DNA of 64,000 nt from Gammaproteobacteria bacterium HGW-Gammaproteobacteria-11 (GCA_002840055.1 PGZJ01000003.1:248001-312000), one strand, 5' to 3'. Positions 43,521-53,086 are shown, counted from the first letter of the stretch. The notes: generated by a model from the letters alone, not told the origin. Translations and numbers: made by a program.

Positions 43521-45409
43521 GATGGGACACCCTGCACAAACTGCTGTCGCGAACGGCCTAACAGGTCCTGATCCACGTTTAGATCCGGCAGAGACAGCGT
43601 GCCAGCCTGCAATTGCCACAAATAATGGTAAAAGCCCTTTTTGGCCAGAAGTTGATCGTGGCAACCCCTTTCGACAATCGCCCCAGCCTCCAGCACCAGT
43701 ATTTCGTCAGCGTGCATTACCGAACTCAGCCGGTGGGCAATGATGATGCAGGCTTTGTTATCGGCTTGCTCACGCAGAGCCTGGCGTACCTTTTGCTCTG
43801 TGAGCGAATCCAGGGCAGAGGTGGTGTCATCCAGAATCAATATACTGGGTTCAACCAGCAAGCCCCGCGCAATCGATAACCGTTGCCGCTGTCCACCAGA
43901 CAGACGGCTGCCGCGCTCGCCAACGCGCGTGGCATAGCCCTGTCTAAATACCGTCAAATCAGCATCTATCTGTGCCGCATTGCCGACCTGGGTAACTTGA
44001 TGGATATCTGCATCCGGGCGGCCATAGCGGATATTGTCTGCGGCGCTGATATCAAACAGAAAGGTTTCCTGTTGGACCAGACTGACACTTTGACGCAGAG
44101 AGTCTAGGGTGACGTGCCGAATGTCCTGGTCACCGATGCTGATCCGCCCACTGCTCACGTCATAAAAGCGACCGATCAATCGAGCCAGGGTTGACTTGCC
44201 ACTGCCAGACATCCCCACAACAGCTAGGGTTTTTCCTGGTTCAAGCTTGAAACTGACATTTTTCAGCACGGGCACGTCGCGCGCACTGGGGTAGGCAAAT
44301 GAAACCTTGTCAAACTGCAGTACACCATCGGGCTGCCGTAAAGGTTGCGCACCAGGCAAATCGCGAAGCGACGGTTCGCAGTCAAGCACCTCAAACAAAC
44401 GTTTCGCCGATGAAGAAGCCCTGGCACTGGAGTTGACAATCATGCCGACCTGGCGCACCGGCTGTTGCAGAATCGCCATAAAGGTGATCACCTCCGTCAG
44501 CAAACCAATAGTGATTACCCCCTCCATGACCTTGCGCCCCCCCACCAGGAGTACCAGCGCCATTGACAGGTAATACATGAAGTTCATCAAACTGATTGAA
44601 CGCATGCGAATGGCAATACGCTGGTTGGATATTTTCAACGCCCGAATGCCCACCTCGTCAAATTTTGCGAGCTCGAAATCCTTGGCTGAAAATGCCCGCA
44701 CGACGCGCATGCCCTGCAGGCTCTCCTCCATTTTCAGACTCATTTCAGACATGTATTCCTGCAGGCGGGTCCATGTGAGTCGCAACACATACCCCATGCG
44801 TCCCGCAGTGATCAGCACTATGGGTACAAAGCTCAGAGACAGCAGACCCAGAACCAGATCCGCACTGAGAACCTGCCAGGTACCCAGCCCAAGCAACAGG
44901 ATCAAGGTCACAGCCCGCAGAATGCCTGATTCAAGAAAACCCCGGCAGCCCTCAAGATCAAGCATGCCGCGAGCAATCAGATCACCGGAGTGGTTTTTAT
45001 CGTGAAAATCGAATGACAGTCGCTGCAACTTGTCAAAAAAAGCAAGGCGCAAATCATGGCCAATGTTCTGGGCTGTAGCCTCTCCAAGAAAGCCCTGCAA
45101 CCCGGTCAACAACCCGCGCAAGGCGGCTACCATGACAATCAGCACCGCCAGTGAAACCAAACCTGTAGGTGAGCCGGGCACATCAACGCCCTGCTCGGTA
45201 CCAAGCAGGTGCAACTGATCTACCGCCAGACCCAGCAGCCTAGGGGTTAACAGCGTAAAGACCGTAGCGCCCAGCGTGCATATGAGCGCAAATACGCAGT
45301 ACCACGGATAATTCAGGGCCATGGCAGCCAGGCGTAGCAAAACGCGGGGCACAACCCTTGCCCGACTCGCTGGAAGCGTTTCGGGGGCAGACGGTGATGA
45401 TAGAGTCAA
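43517..45409 (-). CDS. Exporter-fold ABC half-transporter (subunit 1, degenerate site)
   Basis: 630 residues. Six membrane segments, then Walker A VGMSGSGKSTLA, signature [13 protein letters not shown] and Walker B ILILDDTTSALD, in which the catalytic Glu is replaced by Asp. This mirrors TM287/BmrC-type subunits that pair with a competent partner. Its ATG overlaps the upstream ATPase stop (ATGA) and its own stop overlaps the next ATG, so three ABC genes are translationally coupled. Confidence 0.9.
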   Translation of the reverse strand: MTLSSPSAPETLPASRARVVPRVLLRLAAMALNYPWYCVFALICTLGATVFTLLTPRLLGLAVDQLHLLGTEQGVDVPGSPTGLVSLAVLIVMVAALRGLLTGLQGFLGEATAQNIGHDLRLAFFDKLQRLSFDFHDKNHSGDLIARGMLDLEGCRGFLESGILRAVTLILLLGLGTWQVLSADLVLGLLSLSFVPIVLITAGRMGYVLRLTWTRLQEYMSEMSLKMEESLQGMRVVRAFSAKDFELAKFDEVGIRALKISNQRIAIRMRSISLMNFMYYLSMALVLLVGGRKVMEGVITIGLLTEVITFMAILQQPVRQVGMIVNSSARASSSAKRLFEVLDCEPSLRDLPGAQPLRQPDGVLQFDKVSFAYPSARDVPVLKNVSFKLEPGKTLAVVGMSGSGKSTLARLIGRFYDVSSGRISIGDQDIRHVTLDSLRQSVSLVQQETFLFDISAADNIRYGRPDADIHQVTQVGNAAQIDADLTVFRQGYATRVGERGSRLSGGQRQRLSIARGLLVEPSILILDDTTSALDSLTEQKVRQALREQADNKACIIIAHRLSSVMHADEILVLEAGAIVERGCHDQLLAKKGFYHYLWQLQAGTLSLPDLNVDQDLLGRSRQQFVQGVPS

Positions 45410-46281
45410 TGCCGAAGCTCCCCCAGCACCTTGCCTTTCAGCGCGGCAAATTCTGGATTTCCGCGCCGCCGAGGGCGAGGCAGATCGACGTCGATGATAG
45501 TCCGGATACGACCTGGTCGTGGGTCCATGACTACCACACGATCGGCCAGGTAAATTGACTCTTCGACATCATGGGTGACCATGATGGTCGTTGTCTTGTC
45601 TTGCTCCCAGATACGCAACAATTCCTCCTGCAGGTGCGTGCGTGTGAGGGAGTCCAGTGCCCCAAGGGGCTCATCCAGCAACAGTATCCTTGGTTTAGCC
45701 ACCAGCCCACGGGCAATGGCCGCGCGCTGCGCCATACCCCCAGACAGCTGAGCAGGGTAGGCATTAGCAAAGCCATCAAGACCAACGAGGCTGATATGCT
45801 CGCGCACGCTTTCGCGTTTCTTCGCCGCGTGCATCCCGGACGCATCGAGGCCTAACAGCACGTTCTGTTCAACCGTCAACCACGGAAACAGTCGATGCTC
45901 CTGGAACACGATGCCGCGATCCAGTCCCGGCCCTTCAAGCCTATGGCCATCAATCAACAATGCGCCGGTAGAGGGTGACTCAAGACCAATGACCAATCGC
46001 AAAATGGTCGACTTGCCGCAACCGGAAGCGCCAACGATGCAGACAAACTCCCCCTGACGAATATCCAGATTGATATCGGTAAGCACTTCCAGCGCCTGGC
46101 CGTTGACCTGATAGGTTTTACCCACCCCTTGCAGGGACAAAGCGACAGTCTCAGGCGCAGGAGCACGTGCCTTATTGACCCGCTCGCTGCCGACAGACTG
46201 CGGGTAAAGCAGCTCTCCGGGCACATACTGACGCTCAAGCAGATTGTTTACTGGCCCGAGATCGTTGCGAATCGTTTGCAT
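45406..46281 (-). CDS. Orphan SsuB/TauB-type ABC ATPase
   Basis: 291 residues with a ~45-residue N-terminal extension before the ATPase proper (VALSLQGVGKTYQVNGQALEVLTDINLDI). Walker A VGASGCGKSTIL, Q-loop VFQEHRLFPWL, signature LSGGMAQRAAIARGL, Walker B ILLLDEPLGALDS, switch VTHDVEESIYLADRV. No permease of its class is in this operon; the permeases at 32.8 and 33.6 kb have none of their own, so the pairing is likely. The first part of the extension (QTIRNDLGPVNNLLERQYV) is not seen in standard SsuB. Confidence 0.88.
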   Translation of the reverse strand: MQTIRNDLGPVNNLLERQYVPGELLYPQSVGSERVNKARAPAPETVALSLQGVGKTYQVNGQALEVLTDINLDIRQGEFVCIVGASGCGKSTILRLVIGLESPSTGALLIDGHRLEGPGLDRGIVFQEHRLFPWLTVEQNVLLGLDASGMHAAKKRESVREHISLVGLDGFANAYPAQLSGGMAQRAAIARGLVAKPRILLLDEPLGALDSLTRTHLQEELLRIWEQDKTTTIMVTHDVEESIYLADRVVVMDPRPGRIRTIIDVDLPRPRRRGNPEFAALKGKVLGELRH

Positions 46282-46358
46282 GTCGAACCTCTTCTATCAC
46301 ACCGTGATTGCGCAAGTCGCCGGGCGTGCTGCGAACAGCCCCCGACGACCATTGCGCG

Positions 46359-48956
46359 CTAGAACCTGGAACGCAGGCTTACACCCAACCAGCGCGGATC
46401 GCCAAGGCGCTCGGTTACCGGATTGGTCCCGGTAAACCCAGCGCCGTTGACCTTGTACTCGGTATCAAACAGATTTTTTGCGAGGAGACTGAAGGTGTAG
46501 CGCTCATCAGCACTGCCGAGACTGACTGCTGCATCCGTCACGTGATACCCGCTTTGCTCACCAAACTCATTCAATCCAGCATTCACGTTATGGCTGGATT
46601 TATAGGCATTGTTGAGGCTGGCACGAAACAGCAGTCCATTGGATAACGGCTGCCGGTAACTAAGACCGGTATTGATGGTCCAGCGCGGCGCTCCCGAGAG
46701 CTGCTCACCGGAAAAATCACAGGTGGCGGCCGGGGAGGCCGTTGCCGTGTTGGAGCAGGTCGCATTCTTGAACGATTGGTAGATACCCTGGTTATAGGCA
46801 CCAGCGGCCTGGAAGCTCCAGTTCGCACTCAATCGATAGTTCGCATCAAACTCGACACCGCGCAGCCGTACCTCATCCACATTACCCAGCTGTCCACGGA
46901 AACCTGATATGGCTGCCGGGTCCGCTTGCTGAATGGTCTGCTGATAATCCTTGACGGTCGTCTGGTACAGATTGACGTTCAGAATCAGCGCCTGATCAAG
47001 CAGAGTCCACTTTGCCCCCAGGCCAAGATCGAAGGCACGCTCTGGGTCCACCGTGATGGGCTCTGCGGTAGTGGTATTGAACAGCGTGGCGCCGGACTTT
47101 TCACCATAGGCCACGGTGGCATAGAGCAGCGTGTTGTCATTGAGCTTGTGACTCGGACTGATCAACCATGAAGACGAAGTATCCGAAATCTTGATACCTG
47201 GCAACCGGTCGTAGGTTGATCCAACACGACCACCGCGAATATCAATGGCATCCTGAAGCTGCGCCTGCTGACTGGCTGTCAGCGCCGCATAGTCACTATC
47301 AAAATAGCGCTGCGCCGTCGCATCATCATTCGCCAATGGCGCTCCGGCAACCACCAGACGCTTGTCAATGCTGTTATCCCGCTGCTCATAGGTCTGACGC
47401 AAGCCCAAAGTAAGATCAGTGCGGTCGGTCAAATGCCAGTTCAACTGGCCAAAGGCTGCCAGACTATCGGTAGTGGGCTGTTGATTCTGACTGGTGTATA
47501 CCGTATTCAGCGAGTCACGCGACAACTGCCGACCGACAGCATCACTGTTCAGACGGCCCCATTGGGCATTGCTTGCGTACCATGCACCAGCATCCTGGCC
47601 AAACTGACTCTTCTGATTGGTGCTGATCTTCGACGTCAGCCCGAAGAGTCCCGCCTGGTAGTCAAACAGCCCTCCAGGCTGAGAGGTAATGCGAAACTCC
47701 TGCGTGGCCTGCCGATAGGTTGCATCCGTGTTGAAATTGTAATTGACCGAGAACGGCGTATTGTCCTGATCATTACTGGCATAGAACTCCAGATCGTTGT
47801 AGGCGGTAATGGATGTAAAGGTGTGATTGGTCAAATGCCAGTTTATCTCTGCTGACAAGCCATTCTGCTCATTTTCCAGCGGTCGGATGTAGTCATGATC
47901 GAAACGCTTTCGCCCAAAGGGTGGCTGGTAATCCACACCATTCAGAGCGCTTACCCGCGCCACTCGACTTGAAAAGGATTGACCCGTTCTGGCTGATCCG
48001 TCACCGAACGTGGTGGGATCGGAGACCAGCAGATTGCCGTTCACATTTTCCTGAGACTGTGCATGACTGAGAATGATCCGTGCATCAAGGTCATCACGCG
48101 GCGTAAGAAGGAATTGCAACCGCCCTGCAATCCGGTCTTTTTCATAAATCGCGCCGCCAATCGAATTCAGGTTTTCAAAGGCACCCGGACGCTTGTCTAC
48201 CACAAGCGATAAGCGGTAGGCCGCCAGATCATCAACCAATGGGCCAGTTGTGTGCCCGCGTAAAAGCACTGAGTTACGCGTACCGAGCGTGCCCTCCAGA
48301 CTGCTCTCAGGCCGGAACGAGGGTTGCTTGGTAAAGACATTGACCACTCCCAGGGTGGTGTTTTTCCCCAGCAGTGTGCCTTGCGGGCCACGCAGCACCT
48401 CAACCCGGTCCACATCAATCCAACTGCCCCAGGTCATGGCGCCATAGCCATAAAAAACATTATCAACGATGGCGCCAACACTGGCCTCAAGCCCATCGGT
48501 AGCGCCCTGCTTGCCCAAACCACGAATAGCGATACTGGACTGACGCGCATTCTGTTCGTTGACGATAATCCCTGCGGAGCGATTCCCGATATCCTGAAAG
48601 GTAACAGCCGCCTCGCGCTCAAGATCTTCTCCGGCAACCACCGAGACCGGGATCGGGATATCCTGCAAGCGCTCCTCGCGATTGCGCGCTCGAACTACAA
48701 CTGTACCCAACTGGTTGGCGCTGGCGGATACTGGCGCCTCTACTTCGGCGTTCTCTTCTTCGGAGGATGCCTCTGCGGTCGATCCGTCCGTCACCTGTGC
48801 TGGCACTACAACCTGCGCCCAGCTTGGCGCACCCCAGAAACCTGCCAACGCTGCTACAGCCAGAGCCAGTACCGACAATTGCCCCTTGCCCGGACTGCCC
48901 TGCATGCTCGCACTTGATACATTGACCACCTCAACACCTGCCTTCGTGTGCATCAT
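46359..48956 (-). CDS. TonB-dependent outer-membrane receptor
   Basis: 865 residues from an ATG at 48956; other in-frame starts are a GTG at 49010 and an ATG at 48905, the last just before the signal peptide (GQLSVLALAVAALAGFWGAPSWAQ). The plug has LGTVVVRARNREERLQDIPIPVSVVAGEDL (TonB-box-like LGTVVVRAR), AIRGLGKQG, and VEVLRGPQGTLLGKNTTLGVVNVFTK. The barrel ends in the expected aromatic C-terminus (WLGVSLRSRF). It imports a compound too large or rare for porins, using energy from TonB-ExbBD encoded at 27 kb. The 5' region has a sigma-54 promoter. Confidence 0.93.
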   Translation of the reverse strand: MMHTKAGVEVVNVSSASMQGSPGKGQLSVLALAVAALAGFWGAPSWAQVVVPAQVTDGSTAEASSEEENAEVEAPVSASANQLGTVVVRARNREERLQDIPIPVSVVAGEDLEREAAVTFQDIGNRSAGIIVNEQNARQSSIAIRGLGKQGATDGLEASVGAIVDNVFYGYGAMTWGSWIDVDRVEVLRGPQGTLLGKNTTLGVVNVFTKQPSFRPESSLEGTLGTRNSVLLRGHTTGPLVDDLAAYRLSLVVDKRPGAFENLNSIGGAIYEKDRIAGRLQFLLTPRDDLDARIILSHAQSQENVNGNLLVSDPTTFGDGSARTGQSFSSRVARVSALNGVDYQPPFGRKRFDHDYIRPLENEQNGLSAEINWHLTNHTFTSITAYNDLEFYASNDQDNTPFSVNYNFNTDATYRQATQEFRITSQPGGLFDYQAGLFGLTSKISTNQKSQFGQDAGAWYASNAQWGRLNSDAVGRQLSRDSLNTVYTSQNQQPTTDSLAAFGQLNWHLTDRTDLTLGLRQTYEQRDNSIDKRLVVAGAPLANDDATAQRYFDSDYAALTASQQAQLQDAIDIRGGRVGSTYDRLPGIKISDTSSSWLISPSHKLNDNTLLYATVAYGEKSGATLFNTTTAEPITVDPERAFDLGLGAKWTLLDQALILNVNLYQTTVKDYQQTIQQADPAAISGFRGQLGNVDEVRLRGVEFDANYRLSANWSFQAAGAYNQGIYQSFKNATCSNTATASPAATCDFSGEQLSGAPRWTINTGLSYRQPLSNGLLFRASLNNAYKSSHNVNAGLNEFGEQSGYHVTDAAVSLGSADERYTFSLLAKNLFDTEYKVNGAGFTGTNPVTERLGDPRWLGVSLRSRF

Positions 48957-49509
48957 CCCCCCCCATTTGAAATAAATCTTATGCAAAGCCGAGTGCTCAC
49001 TTTGTTGCACGGGCTATAAAACGTCGTTTCGCATAACTGCTCCCAGTTGTGCGGACGACTACTTTTATCTACATAGCACTTAACGTGCCAGAGTAAAAAA
49101 CCACTCCCCTAGGCGCCTTATAAATACAATTACCTGTTATTTTTCAATTAATTAGAAAATGATGAACAGCAACTGAGCAGCGCATTCAACTGAACCATCA
49201 CCAGCACCGTTGCTTGGTTTCAAACAGCCGTCTGCTCGTTGTTGCTTGATATTCACCAGTGAAGATTCCGGCAGCAAAACGGCTGCCTGCTCTCGCAAAC
49301 GGGATAAACAGGCAAGCGGCTCAGTCAGCCATCATTTCGTTTGCAGGTAGGGGATAAAAACAGGGAGGAGCCGCCCAGATAGTGGCCGCGACAATGGTGA
49401 AATCAGTGTATCGATGCAAACTGAATTGCGTCATGCGCGGGCGACTGCCGGGGTAACGACGCCAAGCTGCAAGGAATACTGGCATGCCTCTGTCAGGCAT
49501 AAACCAGGC
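48957..49509. promoter_or_regulatory. Control region between the activator and receptor genes
   Basis: About 550 bases. A -24/-12 promoter for the receptor lies at 49075, followed upstream by an AT-rich tract (GTTATTTTTCAATTAATTAG, 49136-49155). The string TTTCAAACAG at 49218-49227 is shared with the repeat at 38010, and GGCAGC/GCTGCC form a small inverted repeat near 49270-49290. A 65-codon plus-strand frame at 49414 is not convincing. Confidence 0.55.
49075..49090 (-). promoter_or_regulatory. Sigma-54 promoter of the receptor operon
   Basis: On the minus strand: TGGCACGTTAAGTGCT. The -24 box matches TGGCACG fully and the spacing is exact; the -12 box GTGCT has one mismatch. This is one of the two best -24/-12 matches in the window. 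Confidence 0.82.
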
Positions 49510-50613
49510 TCATCTGATTCTTGGAATATCCGGCCTGCCACCATCAAGGAGGTTGTGCTTTTTCAGAAGAGTGCGCAGTACATTGCGCGACACACCCAAC
49601 AAACTGGCTGAGCGTACTTGATTGAAATGAGTGAACTGGTGTGCAGACCTGATAATTACCTCCTCAACTCGATTGAAAAGGTCCTGCTCTCCTTCCTCGA
49701 AAAGGGCCTTCAAGGCCTGCTGTAGCTGTTCGTATGCCTGATACTCGGTTTGCACCTGATCATCAGGCAAACCCAACTCAGTTACAGTACGGTCCAATTT
49801 CAAATTGCCAACTTTTATCTCGTCGTCAGACGAGACCAGTAAAGCATGGTGAATTACATTTTCGAGTTCTCGAATATTTCCTGGCCAGGAATACTTCTGC
49901 AAGGCTTTTACTGCACACTGACTCAGGTTCTGTTCGGGCAACTCCAGGCGCTTGGCATAGCGGCGTAGAAAATACTCAGCCAATGGCAAAATATCACCGA
50001 TCCTGTCACGCAAAGGGGGTAGATTGACGTCGGCAATATTCAAGCGAAACAGCAAGTCCAGCCTGAAACGACCGGCCCTGACAGCATCCTCCAGGGCAAC
50101 GTTGGTAGCCGTCACCAAGCGCACATTGATTGGTATGGGTTTGCGCGTCCCCACTCTGACCACCTCTTGCTCCTGTAACACCCGCAAGAGTTTGACCTGA
50201 AGCGCCAGCGGAAGATCGCCTATTTCATCCAGGAACAGGGTCCCTCCGTTTGCCGCTTCAAACCAGCCTGCTCGACTATTGGTAGCCCCGGTAAACGCTC
50301 CTTGCACATGCCCGAACAGTTCAGCTTCAGCCAGATGCTCGCTGATGGCACCACAATTGACAGCCACAAATGGTCCTTCGCGGCCACTCAACTGATGAAT
50401 ATGCCGAGCCACCAACTCTTTACCTGTGCCGGTTTCACCCTTGATCAGAACAGGCGCATCACTTGGCGCGATGCGCTCCAGATAATGAAGCATCGTTCTG
50501 GATGCGGGATCTGCAAATACAAGCGCCTTGGCGCGGATCGACAGCGGCTGAGCCTCCTGTCCGTCCAGTTCCAAGATCATATCTGGGATGGGGGGAACGC
50601 TACGCACCTGCAA
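49510..50613 (-). CDS. SfnR-like sigma-54-dependent activator (third copy)
   Basis: 367 residues, without sensory domain. AAA+ motifs: [25 protein letters not shown] (in [16 protein letters not shown]), [56 protein letters not shown]. It is more like the copy at 30.2 kb than the SfnR at 7.3 kb (shared [11 protein letters not shown] and [13 protein letters not shown]). It is upstream of the receptor operon in the same direction, so it probably activates that promoter. Confidence 0.92.
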   Translation of the reverse strand: MQVRSVPPIPDMILELDGQEAQPLSIRAKALVFADPASRTMLHYLERIAPSDAPVLIKGETGTGKELVARHIHQLSGREGPFVAVNCGAISEHLAEAELFGHVQGAFTGATNSRAGWFEAANGGTLFLDEIGDLPLALQVKLLRVLQEQEVVRVGTRKPIPINVRLVTATNVALEDAVRAGRFRLDLLFRLNIADVNLPPLRDRIGDILPLAEYFLRRYAKRLELPEQNLSQCAVKALQKYSWPGNIRELENVIHHALLVSSDDEIKVGNLKLDRTVTELGLPDDQVQTEYQAYEQLQQALKALFEEGEQDLFNRVEEVIIRSAHQFTHFNQVRSASLLGVSRNVLRTLLKKHNLLDGGRPDIPRIR

Positions 50614-50833
50614 ACTCCTTTAATTCCCACGATTAGATTAAGCCGAAAGCTGCAGGAGACCACTCCCGGACCAGCACACCAAATGAAAATACCGACTAGC
50701 CGACGGGATTTGAAATACATTGTAGTTATATCTATATGTGATTTATTTAAATCTTTATATTCCCAAAATGAATATCATTGTCATGACATGCCGGAGTCCA
50801 ATACGGGCCAAAGGCTTGCACGCCAAGCACAAA

Positions 50834-51439
50834 ATGGCTCTGGCGATCAAAACGCGCGCCAATGTGACAAGGCGTCTGCCTCTTCTGACAGGGGGTCTTG
50901 CTGCGCTGTGCATCTGCGTTTTTCTGTACCCGACCATGACCTCATGGAGTGTTTAAGAGCGGGCGGGCATTGCACAGGGTGAGTGGTGACGCCTGCTCAC
51001 CGCTCACCTTGTGCATTTCACTCCCGGACACTTGATCTTCAATCTGCTGGGCCTGACGCTGGCTGCGGGCCTGGTGGAGGTGCAAAGTCGCCGACATATG
51101 TGCGAACTCACCGGGCTGATGCTGCTCGTCATCGGACCGGTGCTATTCCTTTTGCACCCTGACATGGCCTGGTACGGAGGCATGTCGGGGCTGGTCTACG
51201 GCTACGCCTTTTACTGCGCATTGCTCTTCAACAAAACCCAGCCTTCCCTGAAATGGCTCAGCATATTGGTGCTAATGCTGATCATCCTGAAAATCCTGCT
51301 GGACAGTCTGGGGCTTGGCTTTGCTGTCACCTCCGTGGGCGCAGCAGAGTTACAGAGTATGACCACCAGCCACGCCGCCGGAGTACTGATGGCAACAACA
51401 CTCTACATCCTCAGATCAAGGTTGGGCAGTGCGGCTTGA
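50834..51439 (+). pseudogene. rrtA: Rhombosortase pseudogene with two in-frame stop codons
   Basis: One reading frame from the ATG at 50834 to 51439 reads as a rhombosortase. It starts with a membrane segment (RRLPLLTGGLAALCICVFLYP) and meets TAA at 50954-50956 and TGA at 50987-50989; between and after them the frame stays coding (ERAGIAQGEW, stop, RLLTAHLVHFTPGHLIFNLLG). The catalytic Ser of YGGMSGLVYG and His of TSHAAGVLMA remain. The TGA stands where the family has a Trp (EWWRLL). Rhombosortases are rhomboid-like proteases that process GlyGly-CTERM proteins; none is seen in this window. A start at 51011 would lack the N-terminal membrane segment. Confidence 0.75.
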
Positions 51440-51442
51440 TGC

Positions 51443-52228
51443 TCAGGCAGTAACGGCCAGTCGGCCCTGCAATAGGGTCTCGCCACCCTGCCACACACGC
51501 CACTCACCCGGCGCATACAACTGCCAGGTTTCATTGCTGGTCAAGGGTTCGGTAGCAATCACGGTGACCACATCATTGGGCGTGGTGTGCTCCTGAAAGT
51601 CGACCACCAGCTCAACGTCACTCAACTGCGCTGGACCGAAGGGTGCACGGCGGGTGATCCAGGCCAGCTTGCTGGTGCACAGGGTAAACAACCACTCGCC
51701 ATTGCTGATCAGCAGGTTGCAAACGCCTTGGGCAGCGTAATCAGCGCATGCACGAGTAATAGAAGCCATTAACTGATCGAGCTTAGGCCGCTGCTCGAAT
51801 TCAGCGCGTAGGCGGTTGAGCAGGTCGCAGAAAATCGCTTCGCTATCGGTAGTACCTACCGGCTGAAAAGGACCGGAACCGGCTGCGAACGAGTGCATCT
51901 GTCCATTATGGGCAAAGGTCCAATACTGACCCCAAAGCTCACGAGTGAAAGGATGGGTATTAGCCAGCGTCACGCGACCGACATTGGCCTGACGGATATG
52001 ACAGATGACGTTTTCTGACTTGATCGGATAGCTTTCTATCAGTTGGGCAATGGCTGAACTGTGACAGGGTTGCGGGTCATGAAAGCAGCGCACGCCGCCG
52101 CCTTCGTAAAAGGCCACACCCCAGCCATCACAGTGCGGCCCGGTGCGCCCACCCCGCTGCATCAGTCCGGAAAAACTGAAGCAGATATCGGTCGGCACAT
52201 TGGCGCTCATACCCATCAGTTCACACAT
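51443..52228 (-). CDS. Class-II glutamine amidotransferase (YafJ-like)
   Basis: 261 residues. Processing of Met1 leaves Cys2 as the N-terminal nucleophile (MCELMGMSANVPTDICFSFSG), as in class-II amidotransferases. Further motifs are RGGRTGPHCDGWGVAFYEGGG, ICHIRQANVG, and NTHPFTRELWGQYWTFAHNGQM. It hydrolyses glutamine or a gamma-glutamyl compound; the acceptor is unknown. It ends 3 bases from the end of the convergent pseudogene and is followed in transcription by nothing on its strand. Confidence 0.88.
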   Translation of the reverse strand: MCELMGMSANVPTDICFSFSGLMQRGGRTGPHCDGWGVAFYEGGGVRCFHDPQPCHSSAIAQLIESYPIKSENVICHIRQANVGRVTLANTHPFTRELWGQYWTFAHNGQMHSFAAGSGPFQPVGTTDSEAIFCDLLNRLRAEFEQRPKLDQLMASITRACADYAAQGVCNLLISNGEWLFTLCTSKLAWITRRAPFGPAQLSDVELVVDFQEHTTPNDVVTVIATEPLTSNETWQLYAPGEWRVWQGGETLLQGRLAVTA

Positions 52229-52234
52229 GACGGC

Positions 52235-53086
52235 TCACTTTCCCAGTGCATCAAAATCACTTGCCGCATGCCGCTCCGGCAATTGCTCGGAAGCATCTCC
52301 CCAGGTACGGTTGACCAGGCGCCCGCGCTGAACTGCTGGGCGCCGAGCGATCTCTTCAACCCAACGCTGCAAGTGGGTGTAAGTGTGGGCTTCCAAAAAC
52401 TCGGCGGCGCCGTACACCTGGTTGGTTACTACGCCGCCATACCAGGGCCAGATCGCCATATCGGCAATGCTGTATTCGGCACCGGCGATATAAGGCTGCT
52501 CGGCCAGTTGCCGGTCGAGCACATCCAGTTGACGTTTGACCTCCATGGCGTAGCGGTTGATCGGGTATTCGTATTTTTCCGGGGCATAGGCGTAGAAGTG
52601 GCCAAAGCCACCGCCGAGGAAGGGTGCGCTGCCCATCTGCCAGAACAGCCAGTTCAGGCACTCGGCGCGCCCGGCAGCATCCTGCGGAATAAAGGCGCCG
52701 AACTTGTCAGCCAGATACAGCATGATCGAGCCGGACTCGAACAGCCGCAGGGGTGGATTCTGACTATGATCCAGCAGCGCCGGGATTTTCGAGTTGGGAT
52801 TGATCTCGACAAAACCGCTGCCGAACTGCTCGCCTTCATTGATACGGATCAACCAGGCATCGTATTCGGCACCGTCAAAACCCAACGCCAGCAACTCCTC
52901 CAGCAGGATGGTGACCTTGACGCCATTGGGCGTGGCCAGTGAGTAAAGCTGCAGCGGGTGCTTACCTACTGGCAGGGTCTTGTCATGGGTCGGCCCGGCA
53001 ATCGGCCGGTTGATATTGGCAAACTGGCCACCGCTGGCCTTGTCCCATGTCCATACCTTGGGTGGCGTATAGCTGTTGTCGGTCAT
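52235..53086 (-). CDS. yghU: Glutathione S-transferase-like disulfide-bond oxidoreductase YghU
   Basis: 283 residues. The family start is PPKVWTWDKASGGQFANINRPIAGPTHDK, then the thioredoxin-fold PLQLYSLATPNGVKVTILLEEL, SKIPAL and ESGSIMLYLADKFG, and the helical domain FGHFYAYAPEKYEYPINRYAMEVKRQLDVLDRQLAE with SIADMAIWPWYG. YghU binds two glutathiones and reduces disulfides such as organic hydroperoxide or hydroxyethyl disulfide. It lies 6 bases upstream of the amidotransferase, suggesting one operon. Confidence 0.93.
   Translation of the reverse strand: MTDNSYTPPKVWTWDKASGGQFANINRPIAGPTHDKTLPVGKHPLQLYSLATPNGVKVTILLEELLALGFDGAEYDAWLIRINEGEQFGSGFVEINPNSKIPALLDHSQNPPLRLFESGSIMLYLADKFGAFIPQDAAGRAECLNWLFWQMGSAPFLGGGFGHFYAYAPEKYEYPINRYAMEVKRQLDVLDRQLAEQPYIAGAEYSIADMAIWPWYGGVVTNQVYGAAEFLEAHTYTHLQRWVEEIARRPAVQRGRLVNRTWGDASEQLPERHAASDFDALGK

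Noticed and set aside
49414-49611. 65-codon plus-strand frame
   Set aside because: It overlaps the 3' end of the activator gene and has no ribosome site.
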